Assembly: GCF_904848165.1 (NCBI RefSeq)
Contig: NZ_LR884459.1
Coordinates: 2,294,001-2,358,000, forward strand
Length of the DNA stretch: 64,000 nt
Direction: 5' to 3'
Origin: Psychrobacter arenosus
GTDB lineage: Bacteria; Pseudomonadota; Gammaproteobacteria; Pseudomonadales; Moraxellaceae
Part shown: piece after piece, positions 32,583 to 41,043 of the stretch
How the letters are laid out: the number at the start of each line of letters is the position of its first letter
How positions within the stretch are numbered: position 1 is the first letter of the stretch
The notes under the pieces: generated by a model
The model's database searches: none
Told to the model about the DNA's origin: nothing
Seen by the model: only the letters and a program-made list of their open reading frames with translations
Program-made: the position numbers and the translations under genes

Positions 32583-32617
32583 AAAACCCCAACTTGAGCA
32601 ATCGAGTTGGGGTTTTT
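32583..32617 (+). terminator. Intrinsic terminator of rpsP-rplS operon
   Basis: AAAACCCCAACT pairs with AGTTGGGGTTTT, followed by T, 67 bases after the rplS stop. Confidence 0.93.
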
Positions 32618-32648
32618 GTTTACGGTAAGGAAAATATAATCATCATTC

Positions 32649-32713
32649 TTAAATCCTCCCCCGGCTTTAAATCCACCCCCGGCCCCTCCTTTATAAAAGG
32701 AGGGGTGGTCTAA
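32649..32713. repeat. Intergenic hairpin repeat, copy 1
   Basis: Two tandem 17-18-base units of the form TTAAATCC(T/A)CCCCCGGC lead into a perfect hairpin CCCCTCCTTT-ATA-AAAGGAGGGG (32683-32705). A related AAATCCCTCCCC...CCCTCCCTTT hairpin occurs at 37907-37947, so this is a dispersed repeat family rather than a local accident. It lies between the convergent rplS and thioesterase genes. Confidence 0.85.
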
Positions 32714-32728
32714 GTTTTGTAGGGGTTA

Positions 32729-33304
32729 CTAACTGTCTTTTATCATAGCGCTCAAGCGACTGGTCTGCGCTTTAGAGCCACTAAATTGACGCAAGCGGAT
32801 ATAGAGCGTTTTGGTTACCGTCGCAACAATTTTACCTTCTTCGTCGAGTATGTCGATTTCGTAATTACGAAAAACCGCCTCACCGCTTTCTGCTAAACTT
32901 TTGACCGTCGCCAGTTCCTCAGCAGACACGTGCATCTTCGCTGTGACTTTAGTTTTTCCAGGTGCAACAAAATCAATCTGTGACGCTTTGTCCCAGACCA
33001 CATAGTCATCCCCAAGCATTTGCATAAGCAGCAGCATATAAAAAGGATCGACCATCGAATACAAACTGCCGCCGAATTGGGTACCCACGACGTTTTTGTT
33101 TAAGGCAGTCAAAGGCATAGCCACGCTACAGCGGCCGTGTACTAAATCCAACTCGGTCATCTTAACACCCGCGCCCAAATAGGGGGCATAAGTATTGATA
33201 CGCCACATAATCATCTTGGGTAATAGAGGCGGCAAAACGGTCTTTTTAAACCGAGTTTTTGCTGTATGCAAAGTTTTTTGAAGTAGCGACATAAAGGGGC
33301 TCAT
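32729..33304 (-). CDS. DUF4442 hotdog-fold thioesterase-like protein
   Basis: 191 residues resembling the DUF4442/YiiD C-terminal group of hotdog-fold proteins. The helix-strand region NKNVVGTQFGGSLYSMVDPFYM is the typical hotdog helix with the N/G/G pattern, followed by strands around KASQIDFVAPGKTKVTAKM. No catalytic residue assignment is possible by eye. ATG at 33304; an internal ATG four codons later is equally possible. Substrate unknown; acyl-CoA thioesterase activity is only a family expectation. Confidence 0.75.
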   Translation of the reverse strand: MSPFMSLLQKTLHTAKTRFKKTVLPPLLPKMIMWRINTYAPYLGAGVKMTELDLVHGRCSVAMPLTALNKNVVGTQFGGSLYSMVDPFYMLLLMQMLGDDYVVWDKASQIDFVAPGKTKVTAKMHVSAEELATVKSLAESGEAVFRNYEIDILDEEGKIVATVTKTLYIRLRQFSGSKAQTSRLSAMIKDS

Positions 33305-33451
33305 AAATAGATATCATAATAATTTAGCACACTTTAATTTCCTAGGCTGTTTAAGAACTCAGCAGGTTAAAGAAGGTGGTTGATGGCTGCTTGTGGGTGG
33401 TATTCATAGTGGTTATTAATAGGAAAGCCGCAAAATTAGGAGTGATAAAGT

Positions 33452-33829
33452 ATGGCGAATTATGCCGATATAGACCCTTTAGCGTCTCAAGCCGATGACG
33501 ATACAGAAATCGAGATAGCCGCTAGTGCAGAGGCTGTCTGTGAGCTCTGTGGCCGTAATGAAGTGGCGTTGACCCGTCATCATCTTATTCCCCGTGCCCG
33601 CCATAATAAAGTGCGCACACGCAGGCATTTTAGTCGCGATGAGATGGTCACCGAGATTGCTATGATTTGTCGCCCTTGTCATAGCCAAGTGCATCGCCTA
33701 TTTGCCAATCATGAGTTGGCTAGTTATTACCATACCATTGCGCGTTTGCGAGATCATAGTGAGATGCAAAAGTTTATTCAATGGATTCGCAAGCGGCCAG
33801 CGGGGCTAAAAGTACGGGTAAGACGCTGA
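33452..33829 (+). CDS. Small HNH-type zinc protein
   Basis: 125 residues with an HNH/ENDO VII-like core: CELCG, then RHHLIPRARH, then CRPCHSQVHRLF, giving two CxxC pairs and the His-His/His catalytic pattern. A polar acidic segment of about 28 residues comes first. Nothing nearby suggests a restriction system or mobile element: it stands alone between a thioesterase and a transporter-like gene. HNH fold likely; nuclease activity and target unknown. Confidence 0.72.
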   Translation: MANYADIDPLASQADDDTEIEIAASAEAVCELCGRNEVALTRHHLIPRARHNKVRTRRHFSRDEMVTEIAMICRPCHSQVHRLFANHELASYYHTIARLRDHSEMQKFIQWIRKRPAGLKVRVRR

Positions 33830-34176
33830 TTAAAAATAAATTTTATAATAAAAATAATAATAACCTTTATAATAACAAGGGATTAATGACTTCATTGCTG
33901 TATTGTCGATAATAGTAGGCAAAACTGCGGTTTACTACACTCGCTTTATGGAGATGAATCCCCTACAATAATGTCCGCATTACATTAGGTCGGTTATCGG
34001 CGATGGTGATTAGACCTAATATCTGCAGTTTTTAACTGCTTGCATAACGAGCTACCACCCCCTTGCGTAGCTATTATTTCTCTGACTTTTTCTTCCCTGC
34101 AGCCGACCGCTATCGGTATAGCAGTCGCTACTGTATTGCAGAATGAGCAGACTCTCATATCACATAAGGAGATGTA
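33830..34176. other. Region upstream of the DUF3360 gene
   Basis: About 350 AT-rich bases without a gene. An inverted repeat ATTAGGTC/GACCTAAT with a 21-base spacer lies at 33984-34020 and could be an operator for the DUF3360 gene. The Shine-Dalgarno AAGGAG is at its end. Confidence 0.45.
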
Positions 34177-35733
34177 ATGAGTCCTAGTCAGATTCCGACT
34201 CCCGGGTCTAAGACCACACTACCTAATAATAGCGCCAGTGTTGCTGCCACCTCTACGACAGAGGAACATGATGCAGCCCTTCAGGGCACGTATGTCGATT
34301 TCCACAAGCCCAGCGCAACGTTTGCCAGTCGCGACGACTACCTCAATCACGAACTACAGATCATGCAGCCCAAGCGCTGGCGTCCCAACCTACCGTTTCG
34401 GGATTATCGCTTTGAATATGAAGATACTATTCCGGCCATGGCGGCGACTATCGGTAAAGTCGTTATGGTGGGCGCGATTGCGGCTACCTTTGCAGGGCCA
34501 TTAGGGCTTGGTGATGGCTTTATCTTAGAAAACGTACGCTACGAGCTTTTAATCGTTTCTTTCTTTATTATTTTATTCTCAGGCTTTTTGCTGCCGACGG
34601 CCAACTTGGCCGGTACCCATGGTCCGCTAATTCCTTTAATCCCTATTGTAGTCGCTGCGGGCGGTCACCCGATGGCGTTCGGTTTGTTGATTGGCGCTTT
34701 TGGCCTGTTGCTAGCCATTAGTAAAGGGGGGAGTCTGCTGGCCAACTTGACCAGTAAAGGCGTGTGCGGGGGACTGCTGCTCTATCTGGGCTTTATTGGT
34801 ACCACCTCGCAAGTCAAAAACCTATTTACTTGGGCAGAAGGTATCGGCATGGCGCATATCGCCTTCGTGGTTATTCTGCTAACCATTATCCTTTATGCCG
34901 TCCTAGAAAATTATCAAAAACGCTGGTTGGCTGTGCCCCTAAGTTGCTTGGTCGGTGGTGGTACTGCGTTTTTACTAGGTGCGCCATTCGCGTTTAAAAC
35001 CGCACCGGGTCTACCGCATATGAGCCCGATGTATTGGTGGGGCGAAAACAGCGGTTGGATGCTCGGTCTACCGACGCTAGAGAGCTTTATCGTGGTGCTC
35101 CCTTTTGCCATCTTAGCCGTAGCTATGTGGTCGCCGGATTTCCTAGGCCATCAGGTATTCCAGAAAATCAGCTATCCTAAGCGTACCGAGCGGGTATTAA
35201 TGGATATCGATGACACGATGGTCAGTGCGTCTTTCCGTCAGGTCGCCGGCTCCGTATTGGGGGGCGCAAACTTCGCTTCTTCATGGGGTACTTATATCGT
35301 CCCGGCAGCGATTGCTAAACGTCCTATTCCAGCAGGTGCTATTTTGACCGCTATCTTCTGTATCGTAGCCGGAATTTGGGGCTATCCCATGGACTTAGCG
35401 ATTTGGGAGCCGGTATTGTGTGTGGCGCTCATCGTTGGGGTATTTATTCCCTTGCTAGAGGCGGGTATGGAGATGACGCGGGAAGGTAAAACCACCCAGT
35501 CTGCCGCCATCGTAGTCTTTGCTTCCGCCTTGGTGAATCCTGCGTTTGGTTGGTCACTCACGTTATTATTAGATAACTTGGGTTTAATCGGCTCAAAAGA
35601 GCGCAGTGCGGGTCTGACTAAGATGAGCCGTTGGATTATTCCTGTCGTGATGTTTGTGGTGCTAACAGGTGTGATGGCCATCGTTGGTATGTTGCCCGGT
35701 ATTCCTGCGTTGATGACAAGTTTCCGTCATTAA
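34177..35733 (+). CDS. DUF3360 family multispanning membrane protein
   Basis: 518 residues with about 12 hydrophobic helices after an 80-residue polar N-terminus. Repeated glycine-rich segments such as NLAGTHGPLIPLIPIVVAAG and GGSLLANLTSKGVCGG recall the NCS2/SulP (UraA-like) transporter fold, and I recognise the sequence as DUF3360-type. Substrate unknown. AAGGAG lies seven bases before ATG 34177, and an intrinsic terminator follows, so it is a single-gene unit. Confidence 0.78.
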   Translation: MSPSQIPTPGSKTTLPNNSASVAATSTTEEHDAALQGTYVDFHKPSATFASRDDYLNHELQIMQPKRWRPNLPFRDYRFEYEDTIPAMAATIGKVVMVGAIAATFAGPLGLGDGFILENVRYELLIVSFFIILFSGFLLPTANLAGTHGPLIPLIPIVVAAGGHPMAFGLLIGAFGLLLAISKGGSLLANLTSKGVCGGLLLYLGFIGTTSQVKNLFTWAEGIGMAHIAFVVILLTIILYAVLENYQKRWLAVPLSCLVGGGTAFLLGAPFAFKTAPGLPHMSPMYWWGENSGWMLGLPTLESFIVVLPFAILAVAMWSPDFLGHQVFQKISYPKRTERVLMDIDDTMVSASFRQVAGSVLGGANFASSWGTYIVPAAIAKRPIPAGAILTAIFCIVAGIWGYPMDLAIWEPVLCVALIVGVFIPLLEAGMEMTREGKTTQSAAIVVFASALVNPAFGWSLTLLLDNLGLIGSKERSAGLTKMSRWIIPVVMFVVLTGVMAIVGMLPGIPALMTSFRH

Positions 35734-35843
35734 CCGGTTATGGCTAATACAAGTATTGAGAGTCAATACAACCGATTTAGTCTGGTATCTTAGAGGTATC
35801 CAACCCTATGCTAGTTAAACATTAGCCGTCACCTAGCCACCAT

Positions 35844-35869
35844 AAAGCCAACCTCGTGTTGGCTTTTTT
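35844..35869 (+). terminator. Intrinsic terminator after DUF3360 gene
   Basis: AAAGCCAAC-CTCGT-GTTGGCTTT followed by T residues, 110 bases after the stop. Confidence 0.9.
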
Positions 35870-35938
35870 ACGCTTGCAATTTGTTCGCTATTGCCCCATA
35901 AATAAAGGATATTTCAGTATTTTGATGGCCTCAATATT

Positions 35939-37807
35939 ATGGTTAATGCCCCCGGAACGGTTAACGCCCCCGCAACCCTTACTGCTCCTGCCGATGATAA
36001 ACAAGCTCGGCTTAAGCATTTAATCAAACGTCTGCCCAATTTGCCAGGCGTGTATAAAATGTTGGGTAAAAATGGGGACATCCTCTATGTGGGCAAGGCC
36101 AAGTCGCTAAAAAGTCGGGTAAATAGCTATTTTGCCAAGACTATTGACCACCCTAAGACGCGAGCTTTGGTCGCCCGTATCCATAATATTGAAACTATTA
36201 TTACCCGTAGTGAGACGGAAGCACTGCTGCTCGAACAGAATCTGATTAAAGAGTATCGTCCCCCTTATAACGTGTTGCTACGCGATGATAAGTCTTATCT
36301 CTACGTGTTTATCTCAGCCGATCAGCCTTATCCACGGCTGGCTTATGGACGCGGCAAAGGCAACCATCAAAAGGGTAAGTTTTTCGGACCGTTTCCTTCT
36401 GCGCATGCGGCAAAAGAAACTTTGGTCATGATGCAAAAGATGTTTCAAATGCGTCAGTGTACTAATACCTTTTTTCGCCAGCGTAAACGCCCGTGCTTGG
36501 AATATCAAATTAAACGTTGCCGCGCTCCATGTGTTGGTTTCGTCACGCCAGAAGAGTATGCGGAAGATGTGAATAATACGATTCGCTTTCTCAAAGGCGA
36601 CTCTAGCGATATTCATAATGCGCTGATTGCCAAGATGGAAAAGGCGGCGGACGATTTAGACTTTGAACAGGCGGTATTCTATCGCGATCAGTTGTCGATG
36701 CTGCGGGAAGTACAAGCTCGACAAGCGGTCTATACGATTAAGGGTGAGGCGGATGTTATCGCTATCGGCAGTCAGGCGGGCATGACCTGTGTGAATGTCT
36801 TAACGGTACGCGGTGGCCGGGTCTTAGGGGGTAAAAATTACTTCCCCGATGTCGATAGCAGCGAGCCATTACCAGAAAACTTATCCGCCTTTATCACCTC
36901 GTTTTATTTTCAAGTTACCGATGATTTACCGGCTGAGATTATCTTAAGCCATGAATTGCCAGATCAACAGGCGGTCAGCGAAGCGTTAGCCACCCATTTC
37001 GGCAGTAAAGTCGCGATTAAAACGAGTGTGCGTGAGCACCGTGCCGAGTGGTTAGATTTGGCGAAATTAAATGCCAATAATGCGCTAAAAACTAAGCTAG
37101 GCGATTATTTAGAATTAATGAACCGCTTTAAAGTGTTAAAAGAAACCTTAAAGGTGGTGACAGAGAGACCTATCGATCGGATTGAATGTTTTGATATTTC
37201 GCATACGATGGGGGAGGCGACCATTGCCAGCTGTGTGGTCTTTGACCAAGGCGGCGCGCGCCGTCGCGACTACCGTCAGTATGCTATCCATGATATTCAA
37301 GGTGGCGATGACTATGCCGCGATGAAGCAAGCGTTAACCCGACGCTATAAAAAACAACCCTTACCGGACCTCCTATTGATTGATGGCGGTAAAGGTCAGT
37401 TAAATATGGCTAAAGAAGTGCTGACAGAGCTGGGCATTTTAGACGAAACTCTGTTGATTGGGGTAGCCAAAGGGGAAGGGCGAAAGGCAGGCTTAGAGGT
37501 CTTGCATTTCCTCTATCATGAGCCGCTCGACTTACCGATGGACAGTAAGGCGCTGCATTTGCTAATGCATATCCGGGATGAGGCGCACCGTTTCGCCATC
37601 ACTGCGCACCGTAAAAAACGCGATAAACGCCGGTCTTCTTCGGTGTTAGAAGTAATTCCAGGTCTGGGTGAAAAACGCCGCCGTGATTTGCTCAATCACT
37701 TTGGTGGTCTACAGCAACTATTGGGAGCGTCGCAGCAAGAATTGGGCGGGGTACCGGGGATTGGTCCGGTGTTAGCGAAGACGATTTATAAAGTATTGCA
37801 TGAATAG
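35939..37807 (+). CDS. uvrC: Excinuclease ABC subunit C (UvrC)
   Basis: Dual-incision nuclease of nucleotide excision repair, 622 residues. GIY-YIG domain ([27 protein letters not shown] at 33-60 in part), UVR motif near [20 protein letters not shown], RNase H-like domain with [11 protein letters not shown] and DGGKGQL, and two C-terminal helix-hairpin-helix motifs ([23 protein letters not shown]). A 25-residue N-terminal extension rich in Ala/Pro/Thr precedes the GIY-YIG domain; no clear Shine-Dalgarno sequence marks ATG 35939. Confidence 0.97.
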   Translation: MVNAPGTVNAPATLTAPADDKQARLKHLIKRLPNLPGVYKMLGKNGDILYVGKAKSLKSRVNSYFAKTIDHPKTRALVARIHNIETIITRSETEALLLEQNLIKEYRPPYNVLLRDDKSYLYVFISADQPYPRLAYGRGKGNHQKGKFFGPFPSAHAAKETLVMMQKMFQMRQCTNTFFRQRKRPCLEYQIKRCRAPCVGFVTPEEYAEDVNNTIRFLKGDSSDIHNALIAKMEKAADDLDFEQAVFYRDQLSMLREVQARQAVYTIKGEADVIAIGSQAGMTCVNVLTVRGGRVLGGKNYFPDVDSSEPLPENLSAFITSFYFQVTDDLPAEIILSHELPDQQAVSEALATHFGSKVAIKTSVREHRAEWLDLAKLNANNALKTKLGDYLELMNRFKVLKETLKVVTERPIDRIECFDISHTMGEATIASCVVFDQGGARRRDYRQYAIHDIQGGDDYAAMKQALTRRYKKQPLPDLLLIDGGKGQLNMAKEVLTELGILDETLLIGVAKGEGRKAGLEVLHFLYHEPLDLPMDSKALHLLMHIRDEAHRFAITAHRKKRDKRRSSSVLEVIPGLGEKRRRDLLNHFGGLQQLLGASQQELGGVPGIGPVLAKTIYKVLHE

Positions 37808-37827
37808 GGGGCGTTAAAGTTACCCAT

Positions 37828-37865
37828 AAAAAACGGGCCATGATTATTCGTGGCCCGTTTTTTTT
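37828..37865 (+). terminator. Intrinsic terminator of uvrC
   Basis: AAACGGGCCA pairs with TGGCCCGTTT across a ten-base loop and is followed by eight T, 20 bases after the uvrC stop. Confidence 0.95.
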
Positions 37866-37906
37866 GCTTTATTTTTATTGCCCACTTTACTCTTAAATGA
37901 CTTGTC

Positions 37907-38023
37907 AAATCCCTCCCCAGCCCTCCCTTTACAAAAGGGAGGGGGGAGAATCTATTGAGATGTTAAAAGATTTATAGTCCCCCTTTTCAAAAGGGTGAGA
38001 AGCACTGCTTCGCAAGAGGGGGA
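37907..38023. repeat. Intergenic hairpin repeat, copy 2 (composite)
   Basis: First part, 37907-37947: AAATCCCTCCCCAG then hairpin CCCTCCCTTT/AAAGGGAGGG. Second part, 37978-38023: TCCCCCT pairs with AGGGGGA around an inner CCTTTT/AAAAGG and a GAAGC-ACT-GCTTC hairpin, with seven T after it on the plus strand. The first part matches the repeat at 32649. It fills the space between convergent uvrC and folA and may stabilise or terminate transcripts. Confidence 0.8.
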
Positions 38024-38082
38024 TTTTTTTAGTCATTAATAAATATTTTATTTCTTATCCCAAATTCAGAGTTAAATAGTTA

Positions 38083-38661
38083 TCAAGCTTTTTTCTGATA
38101 AGTCACAAAGCGGTAGCTAAGCCCACTCTTTTCATCGGTAACCGGTGCAGACTCAGCAACTTTTTCAAAATCGCTAGGAATCTCGGGATAAAAAGCCTCC
38201 CCATTCTCAATACTGGTGTCGACCAAGGTCAGCTCGATACGATCGGTAAACATCAGCGCATTTTTAAAGACTTTCTCGCCACCGATGATCCAAATGGTAT
38301 CAAATTTTAAACCATGCGCTAGGTTGGCGGCATGAGTCAAAGCATCATCTAAATTATGCACCACATGCACGTCTTCGCGGTCGCTTAACCCGTGTTGTTC
38401 AGCGTAATCCAATTGTGTGGTGACTACAAAATTGACGCGTTTTGGTAGCGGTTTTGATCCCATCGATTCAAAGGTTTTACGGCCCATAATCACGATACCG
38501 TTAAAGCCAGAATCAGCGTATTCGTTGGTTTCTGCGGTGGTTAAAGCTTTGAAATGCTGCAAATCGCCAGAGATATGCCAAGGCAACTGGTTTTCTTTAC
38601 CGATACAGCGCTCGTTACTGATAGCAGCGATTTGGGCAACCTGGGTATGGGCGTAGCTCAT
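38083..38661 (-). CDS. folA: Dihydrofolate reductase
   Basis: NADPH-dependent enzyme of about 192 residues making tetrahydrofolate. AISNERCIGKENQLPWHISGDLQHFK holds the Met20-type loop and substrate-binding Asp; VIMGRKTFES and WIIGGEKVF bind NADPH. I chose ATG 38661 (MSYAHTQVAQIAA) with AAGGA upstream; longer in-frame starts would overlap thyA and add an unrelated tail. Somewhat longer than E. coli FolA (159) through loops. It lies 46 bp after thyA, whose reaction produces the dihydrofolate it reduces. Confidence 0.95.
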   Translation of the reverse strand: MSYAHTQVAQIAAISNERCIGKENQLPWHISGDLQHFKALTTAETNEYADSGFNGIVIMGRKTFESMGSKPLPKRVNFVVTTQLDYAEQHGLSDREDVHVVHNLDDALTHAANLAHGLKFDTIWIIGGEKVFKNALMFTDRIELTLVDTSIENGEAFYPEIPSDFEKVAESAPVTDEKSGLSYRFVTYQKKA

Positions 38662-38707
38662 AAATAGTCCTTGGCAGAAAAATAGGGGTGAAGTTTGGAG
38701 GCGATAT

Positions 38708-39568
38708 TTAAACCGCCACTGGTGCTTTAATCGCCGCATGCGACTGGTAGTTATCAATACTAATATCAGCAAAATCAAAGTCGAATATATCTTTAATTTC
38801 AGGATTTAGCGTCAGGGTAGGCAGCTCGTAGCAGTCACGAGATAATTGGGTATTCACTTGCTCTACGTGGTTAGCATATATATGGCAATCGCCGCCGGTC
38901 CAGATAAAGTCACCCACGCCTAGACCACAGACTTGCGCCACCATATGGGTCAGCAACGCATAGCTAGCAATATTAAAGGGCACGCCTAAAAATAAATCGG
39001 CTGAACGTTGGTACAGTTGGCAAGACAGCTTGCCGTCCGCTACAAAGAATTGAAATAGCGTGTGACACGGGGGCAGCGCTACTTGGTTGGCTTCCGCTGG
39101 GTTCCAACCAGAAACGATAAGGCGGCGTGAGTTTGGGTTGGTTTTAATCTGCTCGATAACTTCACAAATCTGGTCGATACCATCTTGGCGATACTGGCCA
39201 GACTCGTCTTTGCTAGCGCCATAATTGCGCCACTGATGACCATAGATAGGGCCCAACTCGCCGGCAGGACGACCAAAACGGGCAGTCTGCTCAGCGGTAG
39301 ACCATTCGTTCCAAATACGCACGTTATGCTCTTGCAAATAAGCGACGTTGGTATCGCCCTTCAAGAACCAAAATAGCTCATAAATAATCGATTTAAAATG
39401 CACTTTTTTAGTGGTCATTAGCGGAAAACCGTCATTTAAATCAAAGCGCATCTGTGCGCCAAAATGACTGTAAGTGCCGGTGCCTGTGCGATCACCTTTT
39501 TGGGTGCCGTGGGCTAAGACGTAGCGAAGTAGCTCCAGATAAGCGGCTTCATTTTTACTCGTAATCAT
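38708..39568 (-). CDS. thyA: Thymidylate synthase
   Basis: 286 residues, converting dUMP to dTMP with methylene-tetrahydrofolate. The catalytic Cys is in [13 protein letters not shown], followed by [29 protein letters not shown] (split signature) and [10 protein letters not shown]. About 20 residues longer than E. coli ThyA in the small domain, typical for Moraxellaceae. Middle gene of lgt-thyA-folA on the minus strand. Confidence 0.97.
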   Translation of the reverse strand: MITSKNEAAYLELLRYVLAHGTQKGDRTGTGTYSHFGAQMRFDLNDGFPLMTTKKVHFKSIIYELFWFLKGDTNVAYLQEHNVRIWNEWSTAEQTARFGRPAGELGPIYGHQWRNYGASKDESGQYRQDGIDQICEVIEQIKTNPNSRRLIVSGWNPAEANQVALPPCHTLFQFFVADGKLSCQLYQRSADLFLGVPFNIASYALLTHMVAQVCGLGVGDFIWTGGDCHIYANHVEQVNTQLSRDCYELPTLTLNPEIKDIFDFDFADISIDNYQSHAAIKAPVAV

Positions 39569-39784
39569 AGGGTTAAGCCTTACTAATATAGTGAAATCGC
39601 TCGCTTTAGCGTCGGTTTACTTTTACAAAGTGTGTTTTCAAAATACTATTTTAAAAAAATGAGATTAACAATCGTAGTGCTATGGCAACCAGTGCGCTTT
39701 ATCTAAAGGTGAGCGGTTTATAAAGTCTAGCCGCTTATAAACGCTATAAGGGTTAGCTTTGCGCCAGTAGCACTACTTTAGGGT

Positions 39785-40675
39785 TTAGTACGTCGTGGTC
39801 GCTTTTGGACCCCAGTCGTAAACCCCGCGCTTATAAGCATAGGCAAACAATAGCAAGCCCACGATAATCATAGGGGCGGTCAAAATCTGTCCCTTGGTCA
39901 TCCAACCAAATAGGATAAAGCCTTGGTCGACGTCAGGTTGACGGAAAAACTCAATGATAAAACGACTCAAGCCATAGCCTAAGACGAATAGCGCTGAAGC
40001 CGCCATACGGGGACGCGGTTTTGAGGTATATAGCCACAAGATGATGAATAGCAGTAAACCTTCTGCGAACGCTTCGTACAATTGCGAAGGGTGGCGTGGC
40101 AACAAATACTGGCCATTCACCTCTAACATACGCTCTTTTAGTGCAGGATTGGCCGTGATTTGCTGCATGTCAAAGCCGGCCGCCTGTGGGAAATACGTGA
40201 GCCAGTTATAGCTGCCTTCTGAAACCCGGCCCCATAATTCGCCATTGATATAATTGCCGATTCGGCCGAATAATAACCCTGTGGGCACACAAGGGACGAC
40301 GAAATCTAATACGGTGAATACCGGCTTTTTATATTTGCGAGCGAAATACAACATCGCCAGCGCCACCCCGAGCAAACCCCCGTGAAAAGACATGCCGCCT
40401 TCCCAAACACGGAAAATATAAGCGGGGTTTGCCAATAGCTGATCAAGCTGATAGAACAGCACGTAACCAATGCGGCCGCCTAATATCACCCCTAGAGCGC
40501 CGAAAAAGACCAGATCTGAGACCATCTCCGTCGTCCAACCTTCGCGCTTACTGCTGCGATACCAAGCGAGGCCATAGGCCGCGGCAAAGGCCAACAGATA
40601 CATCAGGCCATACCAGTGAACTTGTAACGGACCAGCGCTCAGCGCTACCGGGTCGTACTGCGGATGAATCATCAT
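39785..40675 (-). CDS. lgt: Prolipoprotein diacylglyceryl transferase Lgt
   Basis: Inner-membrane enzyme of about 296 residues that transfers diacylglycerol from phosphatidylglycerol to the lipobox cysteine. Conserved GGRIGYVLFY, WEGGMSFHGGLLG, GRIGNYINGELWG and HPSQLYEAF segments are all present, with seven membrane helices. Start: adjacent ATG codons at 40675 and 40672; an upstream TTG is less likely. The order lgt-thyA is conserved in gammaproteobacteria. Two lipoproteins in this window (58252, 60411) would be its clients. Confidence 0.96.
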   Translation of the reverse strand: MMIHPQYDPVALSAGPLQVHWYGLMYLLAFAAAYGLAWYRSSKREGWTTEMVSDLVFFGALGVILGGRIGYVLFYQLDQLLANPAYIFRVWEGGMSFHGGLLGVALAMLYFARKYKKPVFTVLDFVVPCVPTGLLFGRIGNYINGELWGRVSEGSYNWLTYFPQAAGFDMQQITANPALKERMLEVNGQYLLPRHPSQLYEAFAEGLLLFIILWLYTSKPRPRMAASALFVLGYGLSRFIIEFFRQPDVDQGFILFGWMTKGQILTAPMIIVGLLLFAYAYKRGVYDWGPKATTTY

Positions 40676-41043
40676 GAGGGCATCATACAAAGTGAAGAAA
40701 ATGGTCTCATAATACCAAAAAACGCCGCTTGAAAATACACTAGAACGGGAATAGCTTACTGCCGCTAGTCGTTATGATTTCGCCTGACAACCGCAACCCT
40801 ATAGCCCATCAGTCGCTAGCGAATATCTCTGATTTTCATGCAAGGCTTACGCTAGCCGATTTGTCACTATCTGGCTGATTGTTTACAGTAAAAAGTAGTG
40901 GACTTGCGGATAGATATTGGTCAGTTATTGGGCTGTTAATTCGCCAAAAAGCGGGTAAGATAGAAGTCACTTACGCTTAGTGAGGAGACTGCTGTGCGGC
41001 TCCTAGCGCCCGTATTCAATGATAATTATAAAAGGACTTAGCC
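40676..41043. other. lgt-muiA divergent region
   Basis: About 370 bases containing promoters of two divergent genes, with AAAGGA before the MuiA-like gene. No repeats or convincing operators seen. Confidence 0.4.
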
